Positions 28,689 through 36,944 of a DNA stretch of 64,000 bases are shown here, in pieces. The translations under genes and the position numbers were made by a program. The notes under the pieces are model-generated. The model did no database searches. It was not told the origin of the DNA and was given only the letters and a program-made list of their open reading frames with translations. The first letter of the stretch is position 1. Every line of letters starts with the position of its first letter. The stretch is from Acidovorax benzenivorans (GTDB lineage: Bacteria > Pseudomonadota > Gammaproteobacteria > Burkholderiales > Burkholderiaceae_C), in contig NZ_JAPCKI010000003.1 in assembly GCF_028680575.1 (NCBI RefSeq), forward strand, positions 434,001 through 498,000, written 5' to 3'.

Positions 28689-29318
28689 ATGACCCCTGCC
28701 CGCGACGAGCACGCCATTGACAACCTGCAGCGCCTGGAGGCACTGCTTGGCCAGCCCAGCGACGCAGCGCTCCACAAAGAGCTGCCCTACGTCCACCCGG
28801 CCTACCGCGCCATGATCGAAGCCGCGCCCTTTGCTGTGCTGGCCACCACCGGCCCTGGCGGGCTCGACGCATCCCCACGCGGCGACCCGCCCGGTTTTGT
28901 GCAACTGCTGGACGACAAAACGCTGCTGCTGCCCGAGCGGCGCGGCAACAACCGGGCCGACAGCCTGCGCAACATCCTGGCCGACCCGCGCGTGGCGCTG
29001 CTGTTCCTCATCCCCGGCGTGGGCGAAACCCTGCGCGTCAATGGCCGCGCACGCATCAGCGTGGCCCCCGATCTGCTCGCGCGCTGCGTGGTGAGCGGCC
29101 AGCCGCCCAAGTGTGTGATCGTGGTTGATGTGGAAACCGTCTTCTTCCAGTGCGGCCGCGCCATCCAGCGCTCGCGCCTGTGGAGCGCCGTGCCACCCGG
29201 CACCCCGCGCCCCGTGCCCACACCGGGCGCCATCCTTGCATCCATCACCCAGGGCCAGTTCGACGGCGCCACCTATGACCGCGAGCTACCGGCGCGCCAG
29301 CAGGCCACGTTGTATTGA
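28689..29318 (+). CDS. Pyridoxamine 5'-phosphate oxidase-family FMN-binding protein
   Basis: Split-barrel flavoprotein of 209 residues, of the MSMEG_1061-like group. Recognisable parts are PFAVLATTGPGGLDASPRGD, the FMN-phosphate loop LPERRGNNRADSLRNIL, VALLFLIPGVGETLRVNGRA and a C-terminal VFFQCGRAIQRSRLW. The group binds FMN or F420-like cofactors and many members are oxidoreductases of unknown substrate. AAAGGA lies about 10 bases before the ATG. The 243 bases upstream contain no gene that I can see. It is followed by a TauE exporter gene on the same strand after 100 bases; a functional link is not evident. Confidence 0.85.
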   Translation: MTPARDEHAIDNLQRLEALLGQPSDAALHKELPYVHPAYRAMIEAAPFAVLATTGPGGLDASPRGDPPGFVQLLDDKTLLLPERRGNNRADSLRNILADPRVALLFLIPGVGETLRVNGRARISVAPDLLARCVVSGQPPKCVIVVDVETVFFQCGRAIQRSRLWSAVPPGTPRPVPTPGAILASITQGQFDGATYDRELPARQQATLY

Positions 29319-29418
29319 GCCCTGGTGCCTGTTGTGGCTGCGGGTCCCCGTCGCCAGCGCACACAATGGCGTCGGGGCGCTGCCTGTGCAGCGCGCAATC
29401 CAACGCAGAGGGAGAGCC

Positions 29419-30174
29419 ATGGATTCCGTGCTGTTGATCGTGGCCGTGGGCGCTGTGGCCGCAGGCTTTGTGCAGGGCCTGTCGGGTTTTGGTTTCGGCA
29501 TGGTCGCCATGTCATTTTGGGCCTGGAGTTTGGAGCCGCGCCTGGCGGCGGTGCTCACGGTGTGCGGGGCACTCACTGGCCAATTGGTGGCCGCAGCCAC
29601 CGTGCGCCGGGGTTTTGACCGCGTGCGCCTGCTGCCCTTTGTGCTGGGCGGCCTGGCTGGCATCCCCATCGGCGTGGCCGTGCTACCCGGCCTGGACATG
29701 GATGCCTTCAAGGTCATCCTGGGCACGTTGCTGGTGCTGTGGTGCCCAGCCATGCTGATGGCCAAGCAGCTGCCCCACATCACGCGCGGCGGGCGCGTGG
29801 CCGATGCGCTGGTGGGGATGGCGGGCGGCGTGATGGGAGGCCTGGGCGGCTTTACCGGCGTGCTGCCCACCCTGTGGTGCACACTGCGCGGCTTGGACAA
29901 AGACGTGCAGCGCGCCATCATCCAGAACTTCAACCTGGCCATGCTGCTGGTGACCTTCATCACCTACCTGGCCACCGGCCTCGTCACCCGCGAGGCGCTG
30001 CCCCTGCTGGCCATCGTGGTGCCCGCCATGCTGGTGCCCACGTTGCTGGGCGCCCGGCTGTACCACGGCATCAGCGATGCAAGGTTCCGGCAGATTGTGC
30101 TGGGGATGTTGACGCTGTCGGGGGGGGCGATGCTGGTGGCCAGCCTGCCCAAGGTGCTGGCGCGGCTGGCCTAG
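29419..30174 (+). CDS. TauE/SafE-family membrane transporter
   Basis: Integral membrane protein of 251 residues with about eight hydrophobic helices in two halves. The start GAVAAGFVQGLSGFGFGMVA and the second-half repeat GMAGGVMGGLGGFTGVLPTL are the paired glycine-rich motifs of the TauE/SafE (sulfite exporter) family. Members export sulfite, sulfoacetate or other organic anions; the substrate here is not shown by context. GAGGGAGAG immediately upstream sets the start at 29419. Confidence 0.9.
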   Translation: MDSVLLIVAVGAVAAGFVQGLSGFGFGMVAMSFWAWSLEPRLAAVLTVCGALTGQLVAAATVRRGFDRVRLLPFVLGGLAGIPIGVAVLPGLDMDAFKVILGTLLVLWCPAMLMAKQLPHITRGGRVADALVGMAGGVMGGLGGFTGVLPTLWCTLRGLDKDVQRAIIQNFNLAMLLVTFITYLATGLVTREALPLLAIVVPAMLVPTLLGARLYHGISDARFRQIVLGMLTLSGGAMLVASLPKVLARLA

Positions 30175-30327
30175 GCATTCTCTGCACGCCTCATCGCCCC
30201 GTGTGCCTCTGCGGCCTCGGAGGTCTGTCGCGCAGACCCCCAGGTCCAGGCTCCCTGTGCGCAGGCGGCCCCCGGTGGCCATCCTGTTGTCGACTTGCCG
30301 CACATGCCCCGCTACATTTCGAGGGGC

Positions 30328-32277
30328 ATGGAGCAAAAAGATGACACCACGCGGCCACCGGACGCGGACGACCGTCTTGAGGCCGGGGCACCGCGCCGCC
30401 GCTATCGCCTTGTCACGCCGCTGAGCCTGGTGATTGCGCTGGGCTGCATCGTTGCCGTGGCGGGCTTGTGGCTGGTCACGCTGCAGCGCGTGGCGTTCGA
30501 GCGCGAGCAGGCCGTTGCCTCCGCCATGCAGTCCAATGCCAACCTGGCCATCGCCTTCGAGCAGCAGGTGTTCCGCACCCTCAAGGCGGCCGAGCAGGTC
30601 GCCGCCTTTGTGCGCGAGCAGTACCTGCAGCAGGGCACCGACATTGACCTGCGCGATTGGGTGGAGCGGGGGGTGATCCGCGAGCCCATGTTCACCATCA
30701 TCAGCGTGGTGAACGAGCAGGGCGACATCGTCAGCAGCAGCCAGGAGACCGGGGCCGTCAACTACAGCGACCGCGCCTTTTTCAAGGCGCTGCGTGCCAG
30801 CGAGCGCGATGACCTGTTTGTGAGCGAGCCTGTGCTGGGCCGTGTGTCGGGGCAGTGGCGCATTCCGATGGCGCTGCGCATCGTGAGCGAGGGAGGCCGC
30901 TTTGGTGGCGTGGTGGTGATGTCGGTGGACCCGACGAACTTCACCGACTTTTACCGCCAGGCCGACCTGGGCGCACAGGGACTGCTGGAGCTGACAGGAC
31001 TGGACGGCGTGGTGCGCGGCCGCAAGGCGGGGGGCCAAATCAGCTTTGGCGCCGATGCGCGGGGCTTGCCCTGGTTTCAGCACCGCGCGCAGGACCCTGA
31101 AGGCGAATTGATCGATGACGCAGGCGCGGTGGACGGCGTGCCGCGCGTCCTCAGCTACCGCAGCATGGCCGGCTACCCGTTGATGGTGACGGTGGGCTCG
31201 GCCTCCGACGAGGTGCTGGCGCCGGTGATGCAGCGGCGTGTTGAATATTTCGCCCTGGCGGCGGGTGCCAGTGTGGCGCTGCTGTGTTTTGGCGCGCTGC
31301 TCATCGTGGTGCTGGCGCGCCAGCGGGCCGTGGCCGATGCGCTGGCGTCCAGCGAGGGCCTGTTCCGCGCGACCTTCCACCAGGCGGCCACCGGCATCGC
31401 CCACATCACGCCCGAAGGCCGCATCCTGCGTGCCAACGACAAGTTCTGCCGCATGCTGGGCTATTCGCTGGAGGAGCTGCGCCAGCGCGACCTGTTTGCG
31501 CTGAGCGACGAGGGCGAGCGCGAAGCCCTGCGCCGCTTTCTGGCGCGGCGCCTGGTGGCGCACTCGCCCGTGTTCTCCCCCGAGATGGAAAAGGCCTACC
31601 GGCGCAAGGACGGCGGCCTGTTGTGGGTGTACGAAGCGCTGGGCCTCGTCAAGGACGCCCAGGGTCACCCGGACTTTCTGGTGGTGGTGACGCAGGACAT
31701 CAGCGCGCGCAAGGAGCTGGAGATGCGCCTGTCACACGATGTGCTGCACGACGCGCTCACGGGCCTGTCCAACCGCGTGATGTTCCACGACCGCCTGGCG
31801 CGTGTGCTCGAAACGGCCCGGCGCCACGGGCGGCACGCCGCAGTGCTCTACGTGGACCTGGACGGGTTCAAGTCCGTCAACGACCAGTGGGGCCATGCAG
31901 CGGGCGACCTGTTGCTGCAGCAGGTGGCCCGGCGGCTTGAAGACTGCGTGCGCGCCGAAGACACCGTGGCGCGCCTGGGCGGCGACGAGTTCGGCATCGT
32001 GCTGGCCACCATCGAGCGGGCAGACCACTGCGAGGTCGTGGCCGGCAAGGTGCTGTCTGTGATGGAGCAGCCTTTTGTGCTGGAGGGGGCTGTTGCGCAC
32101 ATCTCGGCCAGCGTGGGCGCGGCGCTCTACCCGCGCCATGGCACCGATGCCGATGCGCTGCTCGCCCAGGCCGATGCTGCGATGTATGCGGCCAAGCAGT
32201 CGGGCAAGAACCGCTTCAGCATCGACACCGCACTGAGCCCGCTGGCCGAGGGCGGTGTTGCAGGTCTATCGGGCTGA
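30328..32277 (+). CDS. Membrane diguanylate cyclase: dCache-PAS-GGDEF
   Basis: c-di-GMP synthase of about 649 residues. Order: TM1 (about 28-50), dCache-type periplasmic sensor (about 55-290, with NYSDRAFFKALRA and GRFGGVVVMSVD), TM2 (about 306-330), a PAS domain (about 340-465), then GGDEF (about 475-640). The signature GGDEF is intact at 551-555, with an inhibitory I-site RAED at 542-545. No EAL domain is present. The start is uncertain: 30328 has GAGGGG very close to it, and 30304 is an alternative ATG without a ribosome site. A hairpin follows the stop. Confidence 0.92.
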   Translation: MEQKDDTTRPPDADDRLEAGAPRRRYRLVTPLSLVIALGCIVAVAGLWLVTLQRVAFEREQAVASAMQSNANLAIAFEQQVFRTLKAAEQVAAFVREQYLQQGTDIDLRDWVERGVIREPMFTIISVVNEQGDIVSSSQETGAVNYSDRAFFKALRASERDDLFVSEPVLGRVSGQWRIPMALRIVSEGGRFGGVVVMSVDPTNFTDFYRQADLGAQGLLELTGLDGVVRGRKAGGQISFGADARGLPWFQHRAQDPEGELIDDAGAVDGVPRVLSYRSMAGYPLMVTVGSASDEVLAPVMQRRVEYFALAAGASVALLCFGALLIVVLARQRAVADALASSEGLFRATFHQAATGIAHITPEGRILRANDKFCRMLGYSLEELRQRDLFALSDEGEREALRRFLARRLVAHSPVFSPEMEKAYRRKDGGLLWVYEALGLVKDAQGHPDFLVVVTQDISARKELEMRLSHDVLHDALTGLSNRVMFHDRLARVLETARRHGRHAAVLYVDLDGFKSVNDQWGHAAGDLLLQQVARRLEDCVRAEDTVARLGGDEFGIVLATIERADHCEVVAGKVLSVMEQPFVLEGAVAHISASVGAALYPRHGTDADALLAQADAAMYAAKQSGKNRFSIDTALSPLAEGGVAGLSG

Positions 32278-32286
32278 TGAGGAGCC

Positions 32287-32304
32287 AGCCATCGAGGGAT
32301 GGCT
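32287..32304 (+). terminator. Possible terminator of the dCache-PAS-GGDEF gene
   Basis: Perfect 7-bp stem AGCCATC-GAGG-GATGGCT nine bases after the stop, followed by CTGGTGTTTTG, a weak U-tract. The family A repeat that follows may add to termination. Confidence 0.45.
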
Positions 32305-32310
32305 CTGGTG

Positions 32311-32374
32311 TTTTGCTCCTTATATGGGAGCATTGAGCGCATTATCTATAGGCGCTAGCGGCCTGTTTCATTCG
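32311..32374. repeat. Family A repeat, copy 5
   Basis: TGCTCCttatatGGGAGCA, then GAGCGCattatctataGGCGCTAGCGGCC and a T-rich end. It lies between the convergent ends of a diguanylate cyclase gene and the alkyl sulfatase gene. The outer stem has changed on both arms relative to the AGCTAT form, keeping the pairing. Confidence 0.65.
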
Positions 32375-32376
32375 AA

Positions 32377-34350
32377 TCACCGCGTCATGATCGGAAAGTC
32401 ACGCACCGGCTTGTCCAGCATGCCCATCAGCTGCCGCAGGGCCTGCGCATCGCCTTCCATGCGCAGCGCGCCAGAGGCGGCCAGCTCCTGCGGTGTGGCC
32501 TGACCGTTCATCAGACGCAGGAAGGCGGTTTTGGTGAGCAGCAGCGTGGCGTCGGCAGGCCAGGGTGGTGTGCCCGGGCGGTGGTGCAGCACCGCGTTCT
32601 CAATCCACAGACCATGGTTTTCTTCGGCGTCGGTGAAGCGCAGCGCCACGGCCAGGCGCACGCCGTCCGCGCGCGGGCCGTTGAGCGAGGCGGCCATTGC
32701 ATCGAGGAACTGCGGGATGGGGGTCTGCATGAGCATGTCGGCCACCGCAGCGCGCGGGCCTGAAGCGTTGCGCTGTGCAGTGCCATGCCGCAGTTCCTGC
32801 GCGCCGGTCAGGTAGAAGTTGCGCCAGGGCGCAGATTCAGCGGCGTAGCCCATCTGCTCAAAGCTGCGCGCCATGAGGTCCCGCGCGGCAGCGTGGCCGC
32901 CATCGGCCAGCAGCACATGGCGCAGCAGCTCGGCCGCCCAGCGGTAGTCGCCCGCATCAAAGGCCTGGCGCGCGGCGGCCACCGCAGCGTCGGCGCCGCC
33001 TGCCAGGGCCACGTAGCGGCGCGCGGCCTGCACGGGCGGCAGCGGGTCGAGCGTGGCGGGGTGCGCGTCGAACCAGCCCAGGTAGAACTGCGCCACCGCG
33101 CGCACGTTGTGTTTGACGGTGCCGTAGTACCCGCGCGATGCCCACTGCGCCGCCAGCGTGGAGGGCAGTTGCACGGCCTCGGCGATCTCGCCGGGTGTCA
33201 GCCCGGCGTTGAGCAGGCGCACCGTCTGGTCGTGCAGGTAGCGGTAGGTGTCGCGCTGCGTGGTCAAGAAGGTGTCGATGCGCTCGCGGCCCCACACGGG
33301 CCAGCCGTGCTGCAGGAAGACCACATCTGCACGGCGTGCGTGCGCAATGGCGCTGTCGATGTAGCGCGACCACGCCAGCGCATCGCGCACCTTGGCGCCG
33401 CGCAGGGTGTAGAGGTTGTGCAGTGTCTGCGAGACCAGTTCTGCCGCACCGAACGCGCGCAGGTCGGGCAGCTCGAACACCATCTCGGCCGGGGCTTCGG
33501 AGCCTGGCACGTTGTGGAACACGAAGCGCACGCCATCAATGTCGAGCGCCTGCGTGGGCTGGTCGATGAGCACGGTGGGCGGCAGGATGCCGATGCGCCC
33601 GACCGCCACGGCCATGCCCAGGCCGTTATCCACCACGCCGCGCGCATCGCGTGGCAACTGGCTGCCATACATGAAACCCGCGCGGCGCGACATGGCGGGC
33701 CCGAGCAGCAGGTTCTCGCTGGTCGCCTCCTCCATGAAGCCCACGGGCGCCACGATGGGCACGCTGCGTGCCTTGGCGTCCTGCGCGGTCAGTACGCCCA
33801 ATGCGCCGCCGAAGTGATCCACATGGCTGTGCGTGAACACCAGGCCCGACACCGGCTGCGCGCCCAGGTGCTGGCGCGCGAAGGCGAGGGCGGCAGCCGC
33901 CGTCTCCTGCGTGGTGAGCGGGTCCACCACGATCCAGCCGGTGCGGCCCTGGATGAGCGTGAGGTTGGCCAGGTCGAACCCGCGCAGCTGCCAGATGCCC
34001 TCGCGCACCTGATACAGGCCGGGCGTCTGGTTCAGGCGTGCATGGCGCCACAGGCTGGGGTGCACGGTGGCGGGGGCCTCGCCCTGCGCAAACTGCAGTG
34101 CATCAAAGTCCCACACCACCTGGCCCTGCGCGTTGCGCACCTGGCCGCTGGGGCTGGCGATGAGGCCGCGGCGCGCGTCATCAAAGCTGGCGGGCGCGTT
34201 CACGTCCAGTGTGCCCAGGGATGCGGTCTGGCGCGCACGCGTGGCGGCGGTTGCGTCCTGCCGGACATCGGCCACCTGGGCCAGGATTGCAGGTGCCAGG
34301 CCCAGCAGAAGTGGCAAGGCGAGTGCCGCAAGCGTTGGGAGGTTTCGCAT
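32377..34350 (-). CDS. Secreted alkyl sulfatase, SdsA1/BDS1-like metallo-beta-lactamase fold
   Basis: Hydrolase of 657 residues with a signal peptide (about 1-25, ending AILAQ). The metallo-beta-lactamase motif is THSHVDHFGG (H174, H176, D178, H179). A middle helical dimerisation region (about 380-520) and a C-terminal sterol-carrier-like domain (about 530-650) complete the SdsA1 layout. Such enzymes remove sulfate from primary alkyl sulfates such as SDS, yielding alcohol and sulfate in the periplasm. No sulfate or alcohol-dehydrogenase gene is adjacent, but an acyl-CoA ligase/dehydrogenase cluster starts 1.2 kb away. A family A repeat flanks each end. Confidence 0.92.
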   Translation of the reverse strand: MRNLPTLAALALPLLLGLAPAILAQVADVRQDATAATRARQTASLGTLDVNAPASFDDARRGLIASPSGQVRNAQGQVVWDFDALQFAQGEAPATVHPSLWRHARLNQTPGLYQVREGIWQLRGFDLANLTLIQGRTGWIVVDPLTTQETAAAALAFARQHLGAQPVSGLVFTHSHVDHFGGALGVLTAQDAKARSVPIVAPVGFMEEATSENLLLGPAMSRRAGFMYGSQLPRDARGVVDNGLGMAVAVGRIGILPPTVLIDQPTQALDIDGVRFVFHNVPGSEAPAEMVFELPDLRAFGAAELVSQTLHNLYTLRGAKVRDALAWSRYIDSAIAHARRADVVFLQHGWPVWGRERIDTFLTTQRDTYRYLHDQTVRLLNAGLTPGEIAEAVQLPSTLAAQWASRGYYGTVKHNVRAVAQFYLGWFDAHPATLDPLPPVQAARRYVALAGGADAAVAAARQAFDAGDYRWAAELLRHVLLADGGHAAARDLMARSFEQMGYAAESAPWRNFYLTGAQELRHGTAQRNASGPRAAVADMLMQTPIPQFLDAMAASLNGPRADGVRLAVALRFTDAEENHGLWIENAVLHHRPGTPPWPADATLLLTKTAFLRLMNGQATPQELAASGALRMEGDAQALRQLMGMLDKPVRDFPIMTR

Positions 34351-34369
34351 GGGGGGTTGAACCTTTTTG

Positions 34370-34430
34370 AGATGAAAAAGGCCTCAAGCGCAGAATTTAT
34401 ATGCGCTGGCAGCTATCAAAATTGAAGTAA
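34370..34430. repeat. Family A repeat, copy 6 (inverted)
   Basis: Read on the minus strand: TTTTGATAGCTGCCAGCGC, then TGCGCTTGAGGCC and a T-rich tail, the usual family order. It lies in the 142-base gap between the alkyl sulfatase start and the end of the next Bug gene. Confidence 0.65.
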
Positions 34431-34492
34431 TGCGTTGCCTGGTATGGACGGGTAGGGCCCGTGCAGGTGGGTGCGATCACCCCTTCGCGCCA

Positions 34493-35485
34493 TCACATCG
34501 GCTCCAGCCTGATGCGTTTCATCATCGCCTCGGTGAAGCCGATTTCCTTGCCGAAGGCCCGTGTGAAGGTCTCGCCGTCTTGCGGGTTGACCATGCCGCC
34601 TTGCTCTTCGAGCGCGGTCACCACAGCGGGCTGGCGCAAGGCGGCTTCGAACGCGGCGCGCACGCGGGACACGATGGCATCGGGCGTGCCGGTGGGCACG
34701 GAGACACCGCCCCACGAGGTCAGTTCCACCCCGGGCAGGCCCGCCTCGGCCAGCGTGGGCACGCCGGGCAGCTTGGGGTTGCGCGCGGGCCCTGTCACGG
34801 CCAGTGCGCGCAGCTTGCCAGCCACGATGTTCGAGTACGCCACAGCGGTGATGGGCGCGCCAAAGGCCACCTGCTGGCCCAGCACCGCATTGACGATTTC
34901 CGATGCGCCCTTGTACGGCACATGCGTGGCCTGCGCCTGGCTGACGCTGAGCACCATCTCCACCCCCAGGTGCGAGGGCGTGCCGACACCGCCCGAGGCG
35001 TAGTCCAGCTTGCCGGGCTGCGCACGCAGGCGCGCCAGCAGGTCGGCCAGGCTGCGGATGTCGCTTTGCGCGTTGACGATGACCACCGTGTCCGAACTGG
35101 TGAGTCCGATCACGTGGCGGAAGTCCTTGAGGACGTCGTAGCCCGGTTGTTTGTACATGCGCATGCTGGCCGCCATGGGCGAGCCGGCGTAGACCCAGGT
35201 GTAGCCGTCGGGCGCCGCCTTGGCCGCCTGTCGCGCGCCCAGGTTGCCGCCTGCGCCGCCCTTGTTCTCGATGACCACGGGCTGGCCCAGCTCCTTCGAC
35301 ACGGCCTCGGCCACGATGCGGGCCGTGGTGTCCGGGCCCGTGCCGGCGAGGTAGGGCACCACCCATTTGATGGGGCGCGCGGGCCACGGCTCGGCAGCCA
35401 TGGCGGATGTACTGGCCAGCACTGGCAGCAGGCTTGCAGCGAGCAGTATGCGGCGGCGCAGGTGGGGGATGGGTTGATTGGTCAT
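34493..35485 (-). CDS. Bug/TctC-type periplasmic substrate-binding protein
   Basis: Periplasmic binding protein of 330 residues. The signal peptide runs to about residue 31 (RRRILLAASLLPVLASTSAMA). Bug motifs include RPIKWVVPYLAGTGPDTTARI, VVIENKGGAGGNLGARQA, DYASGGVGTPSHLG and THVPYKGASEIVNAVLG. It is the last gene of a probable operon with an acyl-CoA dehydrogenase and an acyl-CoA ligase, suggesting that it captures the acid the operon degrades. No TctA/TctB genes are nearby. GGAG lies eight bases before the ATG at 35485; an earlier ATG at 35503 is less likely. Confidence 0.9.
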   Translation of the reverse strand: MTNQPIPHLRRRILLAASLLPVLASTSAMAAEPWPARPIKWVVPYLAGTGPDTTARIVAEAVSKELGQPVVIENKGGAGGNLGARQAAKAAPDGYTWVYAGSPMAASMRMYKQPGYDVLKDFRHVIGLTSSDTVVIVNAQSDIRSLADLLARLRAQPGKLDYASGGVGTPSHLGVEMVLSVSQAQATHVPYKGASEIVNAVLGQQVAFGAPITAVAYSNIVAGKLRALAVTGPARNPKLPGVPTLAEAGLPGVELTSWGGVSVPTGTPDAIVSRVRAAFEAALRQPAVVTALEEQGGMVNPQDGETFTRAFGKEIGFTEAMMKRIRLEPM

Positions 35486-35547
35486 GTCTTGTCTCCGTGT
35501 CATTTTCTGTGAGGGTTGTTTTGGCGCGCTGTGGGCGGCGCAGCCGC

Positions 35548-36774
35548 TCAGGGGGATGCCATGAGTTCTTTCGCGATGGTGTTGCGCTGGATCTCGCTCG
35601 TGCCGGTGAGCACGCGGTACATGCGCAGCATGCGGAACAGGAACTCCACGCGCCGGCCCTGCACGATGCCCTCGCCGCCGTGGATCTGCACCGCGCGGTC
35701 GGCGATGCGAAAGGCAGCCTCCGAGCAGAACAGCTTGGCCATGGACGACTCGGCACGCGGCTCGGCGCCCGCATCAATCGCGCGGGCCGTGGCCAGCATC
35801 AGCCCGCGCGCGGCAGCCCAGTCGGTCGCCATGTCGGCCAGCATGTGCTGGATGGCCTGGAACTGCCCGATGGCGCGGCCGAACTGGTGGCGCTGCTGTG
35901 CGTAGTCGCGTGCATCCCGTAGGGCCACCTGCGCCAGGCCCAGCATGGCCGGGCAGTGCAGCAGGCGGTTCACGCTGATGCGGCCCAGCGCCAACGCCAG
36001 GCCGCGCCCAGGTTCACCAATCAGGTTGGCGGCGGGCACGCGCGCGCCCTCTAGCACGATGTTGCCCGTGCTCGTCTGCCCCGCCATGGTCTTGTAGCCC
36101 GATTCCACGCGCACGCCGGGTACATGCAGGTCCACAAAGAAGGCCGTGACCTCGCGCTTTTTCGGATCGGGGTCGTCGTGTGTGGCGGTGGACGCCATCA
36201 GCACTGCGTAGTCGGCAAACGGCGAGCCCGAGATGAAGCGCTTGGCGCCCGTGATGACGTAGTCGTCGCCATCGCGCACGGCACGCGTCTGCACGTTGCC
36301 AGCGTCCGATCCGGCCTCGGCCTCGGTCAGTGCGAAGCAGATGGCCATTTCGGCCCGGGCCACCGGCAGGATGAACTGCTGCATCTGGTGCGGCGTGGCC
36401 ATGCGCGCCAGCGCGCCCACGCGTGGCGGGCCACTCAGCTCGCCAAACACATGGGGAGCGAACGGCGAGCCGCTGGCGTAGATGGCTTCTTTGACCAGCA
36501 CATGGTCCAGCGTGGACAGGCCCAGGCCGCCCATCTTCTGCGGCAGCGTCATGCCGTAAAAGCCTAAAGCGTGCGAGCGCTTCCACACCTGCTGCAGCAA
36601 GGCCTTGTCGGGCGCGTGCTCGTGGTCGATGCCATGCTCGCGCGCCAGCGCCGCCAGTTCGCCATACAGAAACTCGTTGATGCGCGCGATCAGTTCGGCC
36701 GCCTGTGGCGAGCCTTCAAAAGGCATGCCGGGAAACAGCGGCGCGGGGAGGGGTGATGTGATGTCGTTGTTCAT
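35548..36774 (-). CDS. Acyl-CoA dehydrogenase family flavoprotein
   Basis: FAD enzyme of 408 residues with the usual three-part fold: N-terminal helices, the FAD-contacting beta domain (CFALTEAEAGSDAGNVQTRA, GAKRFISGS) and the C-terminal helical bundle (RDYAQQRHQFGRAIGQFQAI, AVQIHGGEGIVQGRRVEFLF). By eye, the position of the catalytic glutamate of medium-chain enzymes (E376) is Gly in GIVQGRRVE, and the alternative glutamate of IVD/LCAD (E254) is Asn in SVNRL. The protein may use another base or belong to a distinct subgroup. It is co-directional with an acyl-CoA ligase upstream and a Bug protein downstream. AGGAATCCTGAC precedes the start. Confidence 0.9.
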   Translation of the reverse strand: MNNDITSPLPAPLFPGMPFEGSPQAAELIARINEFLYGELAALAREHGIDHEHAPDKALLQQVWKRSHALGFYGMTLPQKMGGLGLSTLDHVLVKEAIYASGSPFAPHVFGELSGPPRVGALARMATPHQMQQFILPVARAEMAICFALTEAEAGSDAGNVQTRAVRDGDDYVITGAKRFISGSPFADYAVLMASTATHDDPDPKKREVTAFFVDLHVPGVRVESGYKTMAGQTSTGNIVLEGARVPAANLIGEPGRGLALALGRISVNRLLHCPAMLGLAQVALRDARDYAQQRHQFGRAIGQFQAIQHMLADMATDWAAARGLMLATARAIDAGAEPRAESSMAKLFCSEAAFRIADRAVQIHGGEGIVQGRRVEFLFRMLRMYRVLTGTSEIQRNTIAKELMASP

Positions 36775-36838
36775 GTCAGGATTCCTTGTCGTTGGCTGTG
36801 ACAGCGGGCTCTGGAAACTGGCGCAGGCCCAGACGAGA

Positions 36839-36944
36839 GACGCCGAGCAAGGGCCGCCCCGCAGCGAGGGCGTCGTCCCCCTTCCCGCAGCGCGCAGCGA
36901 TGCGAGAGAAGGGGGAAGGCGCGCAGCGCCTCAGGGGGATGTAC
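36839..36944. repeat. Dispersed repeat family B, copy 1
   Basis: The core 'gcaagggccgccccgc' with a 'gggcgtc' and C-rich block, then a mirrored G-rich half ending TCAGGGGGATGT next to the acyl-CoA ligase stop. It matches the element at 44327-44403 in order and wording. A shorter partial copy lies at about 35530-35562 and contributes the stop codon of the acyl-CoA dehydrogenase. Such elements are typical of the intergenic regions of Comamonadaceae. Confidence 0.6.
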
